Positions 42,371 to 51,289 of a stretch of DNA of 64,000 bases are shown here, piece by piece. Below the pieces are notes generated by a model that worked only from the letters and a program-made list of their open reading frames with translations, ran no database searches and was not told the origin of the DNA. The number at the start of each line of letters is the position of its first letter. Position 1 is the first letter of the stretch. Source of the stretch: Candidatus Binatia bacterium (lineage in GTDB: Bacteria; Desulfobacterota; Binatia; Bin18); contig OX638322.1 in assembly GCA_951812575.1 (NCBI GenBank), positions 2,045,925 to 2,109,924 of the forward strand, in the 5' to 3' direction. The position numbers and the translations under genes were made by a program.

Positions 42371-43417
42371 TTACGACACTCTGGGCAAGACCTCTTTTCC
42401 GAACCGTTCCAGCGAGGCCATGATTTTGTCGTGCTCCAAGCCGCCGAAATTTGCCAGCAGGCTGACGTTGGTGATCCCCATCGCCTGGATTTCCTGGATA
42501 CGCTCGACGCACTGGTCCGGGTCGCCGAATATGACTTTATGCGGGTACATATAGCCTTCATAGTCAAAGGTCTTGAAAGCGTCCTTGAGGCCCTTGTACG
42601 GTCGATACTGATCGGAGTAGGCGGCTTCCTGGTTGGAGGCGACCACTGCGTTTATATAGCGCATCATAGCCTCGCGGGGCTCTTCCTTTGCCTTCTGCAC
42701 GGTCTCGCCGCAATAAAAATGGTATACCCCGAGGACTTCCGGCGCGTCCGTATGTCCATGTGCCTGCCGGGTCTGTGTGAAGAGTTGGATGCGGCCCACT
42801 AATGCCTCCGGATTGGGCTGGGCATAGGGAACGACCATCAAATGATAACCCATCTTCCCGGTCCATTCGAACGATTCCGGCGTAAAAATACAGGCAACGT
42901 AGACGGGCGGGGGTTGCTGGACGGGTTTAGGAATGACCTGGAGATTGCGAACTTTGCGGAAGGTGCCGTCGTGGGAGACGCGTTTTTCCGTCCAGGCCTT
43001 CATGATGATGGCGTGGGCTTCTTCAAACAGCGCCCGGCTGTCGCCCATATCGCGCTCAAAGGCGTCGTACTCGCCCTTTTGAAATCCCCGTCCAATCCCG
43101 AACTCCAAACGCCCGCCCGATAAGCAGTCGAGCATGGCATACTCCTCTGCCAGCCGAATCGGGTCCTGAAGCGGCAGGAGGGCAATCCCGGAGCCAATGC
43201 GGATGTTCTTCGTGCGTTGGGCAACTGCGGCTCCAATCACGGGAACGGAGGGCAGATGGCCGCCGTAATGATAAAAATGATGTTCCGCAAACCAGACGGA
43301 GTGAAAGCCAAGGGCTTCAGCCTGATCGGTCTCTGTGAGCATGTCCAGGTAGAATTGCTCATCGCTGGCGTGAAATTCCGGAAAAAAGCTGGGCAAATGA
43401 AAGAGTGAGATGCGCAT
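42371..43417 (-). CDS. LLM-class flavin-dependent oxidoreductase
   Basis: 348 residues with the bacterial-luciferase-like TIM barrel: MRISLFHLPSFFPEFHASDE, EALGFHSVWFAEHHFYHYGGHLP in pieces (SVWFAEHHF), LDCLSGGRLEFGIGRGFQKGEYDAFE and VIPKPVQQPPPVYVACIFTPES. FMNH2 or F420H2 is the expected cofactor. Family members oxidise alkanes, aldehydes or aromatic substrates. The F420 possibility is compatible with the Rv0121-type protein in this window, but the two enzyme classes cannot be separated by sequence alone here. It is well translated (GGAGGCGAT site). Confidence 0.88.
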   Translation of the reverse strand: MRISLFHLPSFFPEFHASDEQFYLDMLTETDQAEALGFHSVWFAEHHFYHYGGHLPSVPVIGAAVAQRTKNIRIGSGIALLPLQDPIRLAEEYAMLDCLSGGRLEFGIGRGFQKGEYDAFERDMGDSRALFEEAHAIIMKAWTEKRVSHDGTFRKVRNLQVIPKPVQQPPPVYVACIFTPESFEWTGKMGYHLMVVPYAQPNPEALVGRIQLFTQTRQAHGHTDAPEVLGVYHFYCGETVQKAKEEPREAMMRYINAVVASNQEAAYSDQYRPYKGLKDAFKTFDYEGYMYPHKVIFGDPDQCVERIQEIQAMGITNVSLLANFGGLEHDKIMASLERFGKEVLPRVS

Positions 43418-43606
43418 ATCGCCTCCTATTTTCCCTCTTCATAGCCGACTTTCCCACCGGAAAGAAGGCGGAGGAGGCGGAATCTGCCTGGGGGTACGTT
43501 GAACTGAACGCGTGGGTTTGCTAGTTGGAAGACTCATCTACTATATATGGAGAGAAGCGCAGATCTGCATAAGGGTTGGTCGGTGTTATAGCAGGAGAGG
43601 GTGGTG

Positions 43607-45370
43607 ATGCAGGCAAAATGTCCGGGATGGCGTGCGGCGCTCTTGTTCGTCGTTTTATTCGTCGGAGTGGGGTCCGGTTCCGCGTTTGGGAACGTTGATA
43701 AGCACGCGTCCCCCGCGTCTTCTCCGCTTCCCTATCCACAAGCCCTCCGACCCCAGGTCGAGTTCTGGACCAAGATTTTCGCCACCTACTCGGAATACCA
43801 GGTCGTCATCCACGACGCGGTCTATTTGGACAAGGTGTACGCCGTCCTCGATTTTCGGCCGCTCTTAAAAAAGCATGGCGAGGCCAAGGCCCGTAAGCTG
43901 AAATCCAAGCGGACGAAGCAGGAGCTCAAAAAAATCCGGGCCGCCCTGCGTAAACTCCATAAACACGGTGCCAAAGGGCGAACGCTGAGTAGCCGCGAGA
44001 GAAAAATCCGCTCCCTCTTCAAAAATGTCAAAGAACGCCACAAGTTCCGCAAGGCCGCGGCCAAAGGGCGACTGCGGGCACAGTCCGGGATACGGGAGCG
44101 CTTTCAAGAGAGCCTGCGCCTGTCTGGCCGCTATCTGCCCAGGATGGAAAAGATATTCCGTCAAAAAGGACTCCCGGTTGTCCTGACTCGCCTGCCGCTG
44201 ATCGAGTCTTCTTTCAATATTGAGGCCTATTCAAAAGTCGGTGCGGCCGGCATCTGGCAGTTCATGCCCGCGACCGGGCGCTTGTTCCTGACGATTAACC
44301 ATGTGGTTGACGAGCGCCTCGACCCGCTTATTGCCACCCGGGCTGCCGCCGATTTGCTCAAGTCAAATTATGACAAGCTGCAAACCTGGCCGCTGGCGGT
44401 CACGGCCTATAACCATGGCCCGGCCGGGATGGCACGCGCCGTTCGGAAGGTCGGCACACGCGATATTGCTACCATTATCCGCCGTTACAAAAGCCGGACG
44501 TTCGGGTTTGCTTCACGGAATTTCTATGCCGAGTTGCTGGCGGCCATTGGGGTTGAGAAAAACAGCGCCAAATACTTCGGTCCCATCAAACGCGACCCTC
44601 TCCTCTGGTATGATGAAGTCGAGGTCAAGCATTTCGTCTCGCTCGAAAATCTGGCCAGGGCTGCCAACACCAGTACTGAGCGGCTAGTGGCGCTCAACCC
44701 GTCCTTTAGGCGACTGATTCGGAATGGGAAACTCCACGTCCCACGCGGCCACCGTTTGCGCATCCCGTCCGGCGCGCGGAAGGACTTTATCCGGCGTTAC
44801 GCTGCGCTCAGCCCTGAGGCGAAGGCTGACCAACAGGTTGCTGCTTTTGCTTTTCATAAGGTCCGGCGCGGGCAGACGCTGGGCGGTATTGCGCAGCGCT
44901 ATGGGACGAGCGCTCGGACCCTGCAACGCCTGAACGGACTCAGAAGCGCGCATTTCATCCGCGTCGGACAACGTCTGCGCGTCCCCCTGAAAGGGAAGGG
45001 TCGGCGGCCGGCAGCCCGGTCCGTCCAGGTGGCGCAAGCTACCTCGCGGGACGGGACCCATATCGTGCGTCCGGGCGAATCGCTCGGCAAGATCGCCCAG
45101 CGTTATCGAACGAGCGTGGCGGCCCTGCAGCGGCTCAACGGCATCAAAAACGCCGCGCTGATACCGGTCGGAAAAAAACTGCGGATCTCGGCCAGTGCAC
45201 CCGATAAGACCAAAGCACGGTATGTCAAACACCGGGTCCGCCCAGGCCAAACACTGGGCAGCATTGCCCGCCGTTACGGCACAAAGGTGTCCATTCTCAA
45301 GCGTCTGAATGGCGTGAAGAACGTCAGACGCCTGCAAATCGGCCAGGTGTTGCGCATTCCAACGGGCTGA
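43607..45370 (+). CDS. MltD-like lytic transglycosylase with three LysM domains
   Basis: 587 residues from the ATG after AGGAGAGGG. A signal peptide (ALLFVVLFVGVGSGSAFG) leads to the periplasm. Residues 70-150 form an unusual Lys/Arg-rich coiled region (KKHGEAKARKLKSKRTKQ). The lysozyme-like domain has the catalytic Glu in TRLPLIESSFNIEAYSKVGAAGIWQFMPATG. Three C-terminal LysM modules, each like RRGQTLGGIAQRYGTSARTL, bind peptidoglycan. It cleaves glycan strands with 1,6-anhydro end formation. The basic insertion distinguishes it from standard MltD and may contact anionic wall polymers or be disordered. Confidence 0.9.
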   Translation: MQAKCPGWRAALLFVVLFVGVGSGSAFGNVDKHASPASSPLPYPQALRPQVEFWTKIFATYSEYQVVIHDAVYLDKVYAVLDFRPLLKKHGEAKARKLKSKRTKQELKKIRAALRKLHKHGAKGRTLSSRERKIRSLFKNVKERHKFRKAAAKGRLRAQSGIRERFQESLRLSGRYLPRMEKIFRQKGLPVVLTRLPLIESSFNIEAYSKVGAAGIWQFMPATGRLFLTINHVVDERLDPLIATRAAADLLKSNYDKLQTWPLAVTAYNHGPAGMARAVRKVGTRDIATIIRRYKSRTFGFASRNFYAELLAAIGVEKNSAKYFGPIKRDPLLWYDEVEVKHFVSLENLARAANTSTERLVALNPSFRRLIRNGKLHVPRGHRLRIPSGARKDFIRRYAALSPEAKADQQVAAFAFHKVRRGQTLGGIAQRYGTSARTLQRLNGLRSAHFIRVGQRLRVPLKGKGRRPAARSVQVAQATSRDGTHIVRPGESLGKIAQRYRTSVAALQRLNGIKNAALIPVGKKLRISASAPDKTKARYVKHRVRPGQTLGSIARRYGTKVSILKRLNGVKNVRRLQIGQVLRIPTG

Positions 45371-45450
45371 AGGACGGCCTTGCTGTATTCTGCCCTCTTT
45401 TTTGTCATGATTGAGCCACTGTTGGCTGACTGCCCTATCGGAGGTGTTTG

Positions 45451-45654
45451 ATGAAACTCAAGGTTGTACTCGAACCCAGTGAAGAAGGTGGCTACACGGT
45501 CTATGTACCTAGCCTGCCCGGATGTATCAGTGAGGGAGAGACAAAAGCCGGGGCCTTAGAGAATATCAAGCAAGCAATCGAACTCTACCTCGAACCAGTT
45601 GATGATGACCTCTCTTATGGAAGTAGGGCGGAGATTCTGGAAGTAGCAGTATGA
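45451..45654 (+). CDS. hicB: HicB-type antitoxin
   Basis: 67 residues from the ATG after CGGAGGTGT. The compact HicB fold is recognisable: MKLKVVLEPSEEGGYTVYVPSLPGCISEGETKAGALENIKQAIELYLEP, written here in part (GGYTVYVPSLPGC, TKAGALENIKQAI). It lacks the HTH tail seen in the hicB of the first module (3791-4213). It overlaps the toxin gene by four bases (ATGA), so both are translated together. The order is antitoxin then toxin, the reverse of the other hicAB locus. Confidence 0.9.
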   Translation: MKLKVVLEPSEEGGYTVYVPSLPGCISEGETKAGALENIKQAIELYLEPVDDDLSYGSRAEILEVAV

Positions 45655-45878
45655 CCAAGGTCCCCAGCCTTGGATACGAAAAAATTATTGTTGCTCTTAA
45701 ACGCGATGGCTGGGTGGTCGTTCGGCAAAAGGGGAGCCATATCAGGCCTCACAAGCACACCCGCAATGAAGTCTTGAAGCTGACGGTTCCTGCACATCGA
45801 CCCCTCAAACGCTCCACTTTATCTCATATACTGAAGCAGGCCCGCTTAACTGTTGACACGCTCAACGAACTGCTTTGA
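45651..45878 (+). CDS. hicA: HicA-type mRNA interferase toxin
   Basis: 75 residues, the normal size. The basic double-stranded RNA-binding-like fold is seen in ALKRDGWVVVRQKGSHIRPHKH, with the catalytic His in QKGSH, and the C-terminus LTVPAHRPLKRSTLSHILKQA. It cleaves translated mRNAs when not neutralised by HicB. Here the frame is intact, so this is a functional candidate pair, unlike the first hicA locus in the window. It lies just upstream of the tetrapyrrole genes. Confidence 0.9.
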   Translation: MTKVPSLGYEKIIVALKRDGWVVVRQKGSHIRPHKHTRNEVLKLTVPAHRPLKRSTLSHILKQARLTVDTLNELL

Positions 45879-45991
45879 CATATTTGCTAGTCGCTTCAAC
45901 GTATTCCCCGTCAAGTTCGCCGCCGGTACTCCGATTCACCCACTCCTCACCAGTATGTTACGATTTGAGCCGCATACGAAAGGGAGGCCGT

Positions 45992-46654
45992 GTGGGCTAT
46001 TACCCTGTTTTTCTCGATTTGGACCAGACACGCTGTCTGGTCGTTGGCGGGGGGACGATTGCCGAGCGTAAGGTAGAGGCGTTGCTTGCAGCCGGCGGAG
46101 AGGTGGCGCTTATCAGCCCTGAGCTGACAGCCGCTCTGCATGCCCTTGAAGCCGCCGGGCGGCTGACAGTGCAGCAACGCTCCTATCAACGGGGAGACCT
46201 TGACACTGTTGCGCTGGTGATTGCGGCTACGGATGACCCTGCCTTACAGCGGCAGATTGCCGCGGATGCCAAACAGGCCAATATCTTATGCAATATCGTC
46301 GATCAGCCTGCATTATGCTCGTTTATTGTGCCGGCAGTGGTACAACAGGGCGACCTGACGATTGCGGTTTCCACCAATGGGGCAAGTCCTGCTCTGGCAA
46401 AGAAGATTCGGCAAGACCTGGCTGAACAATTCGGTCCGGAATATGCGGTCGCGCTTCGGTTGTTACGCCGGATTCGTGAACGCCTGATACACGAACACCG
46501 CAGTGCGAAAGACCGCCAGCGTCTGTTGACCGGCCTAGTCGAATCCTCCCTGCTGGACTATCTTCGAGACCGCCAAACCGATAAATTAAACACACTCCTA
46601 CAGCAGACGCTGGGGGAGGCGTATACCCTGGAGCGTCTCGCCTTTTCGTGGTGA
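45992..46654 (+). CDS. Precorrin-2 dehydrogenase/sirohydrochlorin ferrochelatase (Met8/CysG N-terminal type)
   Basis: 220 residues from GTG after AGGGAGGCC. The NAD-binding LVVGGGTIAERKVEALLAAGGEV and the conserved CNIVDQPALCSFIVPAVVQQGDLTIAVSTNG (Asp for dehydrogenation and chelation) identify the siroheme synthase N-domain. It converts precorrin-2 to siroheme, or hands it to cobalamin synthesis. The stop codon overlaps the start of the next gene (GTGA). This starts the tetrapyrrole operon and implies sulfite/nitrite reductase or B12-type cofactor use. Confidence 0.9.
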   Translation: MGYYPVFLDLDQTRCLVVGGGTIAERKVEALLAAGGEVALISPELTAALHALEAAGRLTVQQRSYQRGDLDTVALVIAATDDPALQRQIAADAKQANILCNIVDQPALCSFIVPAVVQQGDLTIAVSTNGASPALAKKIRQDLAEQFGPEYAVALRLLRRIRERLIHEHRSAKDRQRLLTGLVESSLLDYLRDRQTDKLNTLLQQTLGEAYTLERLAFSW

Positions 46655-47478
46655 GTGACCGTATGGAAGTCTGGCTGCTGACACTGACACTGCTGTTGTA
46701 CCTGCTCAGCACGGCGAGCTTTATTGCCGGGCTGTTTTCCGCTTGGCCCGTCGTGCGAACGGTAGCGCCGGGTTGCTTGCTGGCCGCCTGTGTATGCCAT
46801 GCCGGCGCTATTGCGGTCCGGTCTCTCACGGTGGGCTATTTTGCGGTCACAAATATGTATGAAGCCCTCTCCTTTTTTGCCTGTCTCACTGCGGCAATGG
46901 GGCTGCTGGTACAGTGGCGGCTGCCCGTTTCCATTTTGGGCGCTATTGTGAGTCCCATTGGGTTCATCCTGACCCTCGGCGTGTATGTCTTTTACACCCA
47001 GGCGGGGGCGCTGCCGCCGACGCTGCAAAGCGCCTGGCTGCCCATTCATGTGACGGCCGCCTATCTTGGGTATGCCGTCTTTGTCGTTGCCTGTAGTGCG
47101 AGTCTGGTCTACCTGGTTCAAGAAAAGCACCTCAAACAGAAAAAAGCCTCTTCGTTTCTCCGCCGCTTGCCTTCGCTGGAAACCCTCGATCATCTGAACT
47201 ACCGCTCCCTGGCCTGGGGTTTTCTCCTCTTGACCCTCGGGCTGTTAAGCGGTGCGGTCTGGGCCGGGTATGCCTGGGAACACTTCTGGATATGGGAGCC
47301 GCGGCTCATCTTGTCCGTGCTGACCTGGATTTTCTATGCGCTGCTGCTCCACTACCGGAGTGCCGGCTGGCGTGGCCGGCGGGCGGCAACGCTGACGATT
47401 GTATGCTTTGCCGTGCTGGTGGTCTCCTTTGTTGGGGTCCAGTTTTTTCCCGGACGACACGGAGGTCAATTTGGCTAG
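46651..47478 (+). CDS. CcsA/HemX-like heme-handling membrane protein
   Basis: 275 residues from GTG 46651 (overlapping the stop of the previous gene); ATG 46663 is an alternative. About eight transmembrane helices are visible, with the WXWE-like heme motif WEHFWIWEPRLILSVLTW near residues 205-225 and conserved His at LLHYR. CcsA proteins bring heme to the outside for cytochrome c maturation, and HemX relatives regulate HemA. Because it sits directly upstream of hemA, HemX is the better fit. Function as either remains open. Confidence 0.8.
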   Translation: MSDRMEVWLLTLTLLLYLLSTASFIAGLFSAWPVVRTVAPGCLLAACVCHAGAIAVRSLTVGYFAVTNMYEALSFFACLTAAMGLLVQWRLPVSILGAIVSPIGFILTLGVYVFYTQAGALPPTLQSAWLPIHVTAAYLGYAVFVVACSASLVYLVQEKHLKQKKASSFLRRLPSLETLDHLNYRSLAWGFLLLTLGLLSGAVWAGYAWEHFWIWEPRLILSVLTWIFYALLLHYRSAGWRGRRAATLTIVCFAVLVVSFVGVQFFPGRHGGQFG

Positions 47479-48793
47479 TCTTGTCCAGCCGGCCTCCTCG
47501 CTCATGGTGGTCGGCCTCAACCACCATACCACGCCGGTCGAACTCCGGGAGCAGCTCGCTTTCAATGACGGCGCTTTGGATGCGTCTTTACCGCGGCTCG
47601 TGGATACGGAGACCATCCGAGAGGGGGCCATTCTCTCCACCTGTAACCGCGTTGAGGTGGTGGCCCATACACCGAATCTGAATGCGGCGAATGAGAAGAT
47701 TTGCACGTTTTTAGCCGAAGAACAGCGCGTGGCGCTGCCCCGCTTTGTGCCCTACCTCTACACCCACGTTAACCAGGAAGCCGTCAGCCATTTGTTTCGC
47801 GTTGCCTCAAGTCTCGATTCTCTGGTGGTCGGTGAGCCCCAGATTTTGGGGCAGGTAAAAGACGCCTATAACACGTCTTCCGCGCTTGGCACCTTGGGAA
47901 CGGTGTTGCACCGCTGTTTTCACAAGTCGTTCTCGGTTGCCAAACGGGTGCGAACCGAGACCAGCATTGCGGCCAAAGCGGTGTCGGTGAGCTCGGCGGC
48001 CGTTGATCTGGCCTGTACGATTTTTGACCGTCTGGAAGACAAGACTGCCATGGTCATTGGTGTGGGCGAGATGGGCGAACAAGCCGTTCGTCATCTGCGC
48101 GGACGAGGGATCGGCACCATCATGGTGACCAATCGCACCTTTCGTCGCGCGGTTGAACTCGCCCGGACCTGCAATGGAACCGTCGTGCCGTTTGATCAAC
48201 TGGACAAACACCTCCACCTCACCGACGTGGTGATAGGCTCCGCCGGCAGCCCGCACTATGTACTGCATTCCGGTATGATCGAAGAGGCGCTTGAAGAACG
48301 CAAACGCAGTCCCATGTTTCTGATCGACCTGGGGGTGCCGCGCAACTTTGATCCGCGTTTGAACAACCTTGACAATGTCTTTTTGTACGACATTGATGAT
48401 CTGGAGCAGGTGGTTGAAGATCATAAAGGGGAGCGCCAAGTTGAGGCTGTCAAAGCCGAAGCCATTGTGGCCGAGGAAGTAGAAAAATTCTGGCGCTGGT
48501 TTGTCAACCAAGAAGTGACTCCCACGATTGTGGCGCTCCGGGAACAGGCCGAGTTGATCCGTACGCGCGAAGTGGAAAAGACCCTGGCCGGACTTGCCGA
48601 TCTCTCACCCCAGACAAAGGAATCGATCGAAGCCCTCACCCGTTCCCTGACGAACAAGCTGCTCCATCCACCTCTGGCGTATCTCAAACAGCGCCACCAC
48701 AACAGTGCCGAGCGTGAAGCTGAATACGCTCAAGAGGTCGCCTCGCCTCATGTCATCCGTCAAATCTTCGGTCTTGACGCCCACGAAGAATAG
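47471..48793 (+). CDS. hemA: Glutamyl-tRNA reductase
   Basis: 440 residues from TTG 47471, which lies 5 bases after a GGAGG site and overlaps the previous gene; ATG 47504 at LMVVGLNHH is an alternative with no site. The catalytic nucleophile is the Cys in LSTCNRVEVV (about residue 60). VVGLNHHTTPVELRE, SLVVGEPQILGQVKDAY and the NADPH domain MVIGVGEMGEQAVRHL are standard, as is the C-terminal dimerisation helix set. It makes glutamate-1-semialdehyde, the first committed step of the C5 heme pathway. Confidence 0.93.
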   Translation: MASLVQPASSLMVVGLNHHTTPVELREQLAFNDGALDASLPRLVDTETIREGAILSTCNRVEVVAHTPNLNAANEKICTFLAEEQRVALPRFVPYLYTHVNQEAVSHLFRVASSLDSLVVGEPQILGQVKDAYNTSSALGTLGTVLHRCFHKSFSVAKRVRTETSIAAKAVSVSSAAVDLACTIFDRLEDKTAMVIGVGEMGEQAVRHLRGRGIGTIMVTNRTFRRAVELARTCNGTVVPFDQLDKHLHLTDVVIGSAGSPHYVLHSGMIEEALEERKRSPMFLIDLGVPRNFDPRLNNLDNVFLYDIDDLEQVVEDHKGERQVEAVKAEAIVAEEVEKFWRWFVNQEVTPTIVALREQAELIRTREVEKTLAGLADLSPQTKESIEALTRSLTNKLLHPPLAYLKQRHHNSAEREAEYAQEVASPHVIRQIFGLDAHEE

Positions 48794-48813
48794 GCAATAG
48801 CCGCTCGTAGGTC

Positions 48814-49740
48814 ATGCGCACAATCATCCGGATTGGAACGAGAAGCAGCCCCCTTGCGCTGTGGCAGGCGCAGTGGGTGAAAGATCGGCTGGAGCAGCAG
48901 TGGCCGGCCCTCAGGGTTGAGCTGGTTCCCGTCAAAACCTCGGGAGACAGGTTCCAAAACATCTCCTTATCCCGTATTGGCGGCAAGGGGCTGTTTGTCA
49001 AGGAAATCGAAGAGGCGCTTCAGGCGGGCCGAGTTGATCTGGCGGTCCACTCGGTCAAAGACGTACCGGCCGTCTTGCCTGCCGGACTCACCCTGAGTGT
49101 GATTCCGCAACGGGAAGACCCACGGGACGTCCTGATCACGCCCAATGGGGCAACCCTGGACGAGCTGCCCGCGGGCACCCGAGTCGGGACGAGTAGCCTG
49201 CGCCGTCAGGCTTTATTGCTCCATCTCCGGCCCGATCTCAACATCGCCATGCTGCGCGGCAATGTCGAGACTCGCTTGCGCAAACAGCGTGACGGAGAGG
49301 TCGATGCGACGATTCTAGCCGCGGCCGGCCTCAAGCGGCTCGGTCTCATGCCGGCACGGAGCCATATCCTGGATGAGCGGGTCTTTGTCCCGGCCGTCGG
49401 ACAGGGGGCACTCGGCATCGAAACGCGCGCCGAAGCCGATATTGAAGCACTTCTCCGGCCGCTGCATCATGTTGAAACCGCGCTGGCCGTCACGGCCGAG
49501 CGGGCGTTCTTGGGTCGGATGGGTGGCAGTTGTCGCACACCACTCGCGGCCCAGGCCACCGCCCGGACTGAAGGTGTCACGCTGGTGGCCCTGATCGCCA
49601 GCCCGGACGGACAAGTCGTGCTGCGCGGGCAGGAACACGGTCCTACCGAAACCGCTGAGCAGCTGGGTATCCGGCTGGCTGAGCGCCTGTTGGTTCAGGG
49701 CGGGAACGAGATCTTGGCTCGGTTGGAGCAGGAAGGCTGA
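48814..49740 (+). CDS. hemC: Hydroxymethylbilane synthase (porphobilinogen deaminase)
   Basis: 308 residues. It starts IIRIGTRSSPLALWQAQWV and carries the catalytic Asp in VDLAVHSVKDVPA and the dipyrromethane-anchoring Cys in MGGSCRTPLAAQA. It assembles four porphobilinogens into hydroxymethylbilane. hemC begins 20 bp after hemA. The order hemA-hemC-cobA/hemD-hemB is typical of deltaproteobacterial-like and clostridial heme operons. The enzyme is of normal length. Confidence 0.96.
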   Translation: MRTIIRIGTRSSPLALWQAQWVKDRLEQQWPALRVELVPVKTSGDRFQNISLSRIGGKGLFVKEIEEALQAGRVDLAVHSVKDVPAVLPAGLTLSVIPQREDPRDVLITPNGATLDELPAGTRVGTSSLRRQALLLHLRPDLNIAMLRGNVETRLRKQRDGEVDATILAAAGLKRLGLMPARSHILDERVFVPAVGQGALGIETRAEADIEALLRPLHHVETALAVTAERAFLGRMGGSCRTPLAAQATARTEGVTLVALIASPDGQVVLRGQEHGPTETAEQLGIRLAERLLVQGGNEILARLEQEG

Positions 49741-49741
49741 T

Positions 49742-51274
49742 ATGCCGACTGGGAAGGTATACTTGGTCGGAGCCGGGCCGGGCGACCCCGGACTGCTGAC
49801 CCTCAAAGGCAAACGCTGCCTCGAACAGGCCGATGTTATCATCTACGACTATCTGGTCGATATCCGCCTGCTGGATTATGTCCGGCCCGAAGCCACCCTG
49901 CTCTACGCCGGAAAACGGGGGGGGGGTCGAGCCGTTCCGCAGCAGACCATTAATACCCTCATGCGTGAGCACGCCGCGAACGGCAAAGTCGTCACCCGGC
50001 TCAAGGGTGGTGACCCGCTGCTGTTCGGTAGAGGCGGTGAAGAGGCGGAGGAGCTGGTAGCGGCCAATATCCCGTTTGAAATTGTTCCTGGGGTCTCCTC
50101 GGCTACTGCCGTGCCGGCCTATGCCGGCATTCCCTTGACCCATCGCGATCATGCCTCCGCAGTGGCGATCGTTTCCGGGCATAAAGAGGTGTGGGAAACC
50201 GCGCCCCACCTGAACTGGGCCACCCTGGCTGGAGTGGGCGGAACCCTGGTTTTTCTGATGGGGACGCGACAACTGCAAAACAATATGCAACGTCTCATGG
50301 AGTTCGGCCTGCCTGCCGAGACCCCGATTGCGCTGATTCGATGGGGGACAAAGGCTGACCAGGAAGTGCTCACCGGAACGGTTGGGCGCATTGCCGAGCA
50401 GGCCGCCGCCCGGGGCTTTGAACCACCCGCGGTGATTGTCGTCGGCGACGTGGTCCGACTCCGCGACCGGCTGCACTGGTTTGAATCAAAACCCCTCTTT
50501 GGCAAACGCATTGTGGTTACCCGTCCTCGGACTCAGGCGAGCCGTTTTGCCGACCTGCTTGAACAGTATGGGGCAGAGGTCTTTCGTTTTCCGCTGATCG
50601 AAACGGTGCCGCCGGAGTCCTCTGCCGCCCTGGATGCTGCCCTGGATGCCTTGGCAGGTTATGACTGGCTCGTCTTTACGAGTGTGAATGGTGTGCGCTA
50701 TTTTTTTGAGCGTTTGCAAGCCCGGCAGCGCGACATCCGCCGCCTGGGAGATATCCGTATTGCCGCGATTGGGCCGGAAACCGCGCGTTCGATCCAGGCC
50801 CGCCACCTCCGGGTTGATGCCATGCCACACGAATATCAGGCAGAGGCACTCATACAGGTGCTCAAAGCAGAAAAGGCGCGGCGCATCCTTTTGCCCCGCG
50901 CTGCCGAGGCCCGGGCCATTTTGCCCCAGGAACTGCGTGCGTCCGGCGCCCAGGTTGACGAGATCGCAATCTATCGCACCATCCGGCCCCGGAACCGAGA
51001 CGAAGCGCTGCGTGATATGCTACGCGCCGGGCAGGTTGATCTGCTGACGTTTACCAGTTCCAGCACGGTCCGAAACTTTATGGCGTGTCTGTCTGGAGAC
51101 GATAGTGCCGCTTTACTGGGTCATGCCCGGATCGGCTGTATTGGACCGATCACCGCCGCGACCGCCCAGGAATACGGCTTGACCGTGGCGGTCCAGCCGT
51201 CGGCATATACGATTCCGGCTTTTGTTGAGGCCATCCTTGCATATTTCCGTACAGAGAATAATACAATGAAGTGA
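49742..51274 (+). CDS. Bifunctional uroporphyrinogen-III methyltransferase/uroporphyrinogen-III synthase
   Basis: 510 residues. The N-terminal half (to about 245) is a CobA-type SAM uroporphyrinogen methyltransferase with KVYLVGAGPGDPGLLTLKG, TRLKGGDPLLFGRGGEEAEEL and GTLVFLMGTRQLQ. The C-terminal half is HemD-like, with RIVVTRPRTQASRFADLLEQYGAEVFRFP (in part) and LLTFTSSSTVRNFMACL. One protein thus makes uroporphyrinogen III and commits part of it to precorrin-2 for siroheme/B12, matching the met8-type gene upstream. The fusion supplies the first cyclised intermediate. It starts 1 bp after hemC. Confidence 0.93.
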   Translation: MPTGKVYLVGAGPGDPGLLTLKGKRCLEQADVIIYDYLVDIRLLDYVRPEATLLYAGKRGGGRAVPQQTINTLMREHAANGKVVTRLKGGDPLLFGRGGEEAEELVAANIPFEIVPGVSSATAVPAYAGIPLTHRDHASAVAIVSGHKEVWETAPHLNWATLAGVGGTLVFLMGTRQLQNNMQRLMEFGLPAETPIALIRWGTKADQEVLTGTVGRIAEQAAARGFEPPAVIVVGDVVRLRDRLHWFESKPLFGKRIVVTRPRTQASRFADLLEQYGAEVFRFPLIETVPPESSAALDAALDALAGYDWLVFTSVNGVRYFFERLQARQRDIRRLGDIRIAAIGPETARSIQARHLRVDAMPHEYQAEALIQVLKAEKARRILLPRAAEARAILPQELRASGAQVDEIAIYRTIRPRNRDEALRDMLRAGQVDLLTFTSSSTVRNFMACLSGDDSAALLGHARIGCIGPITAATAQEYGLTVAVQPSAYTIPAFVEAILAYFRTENNTMK

Positions 51275-51289
51275 TTGGAGTCCCACGTT

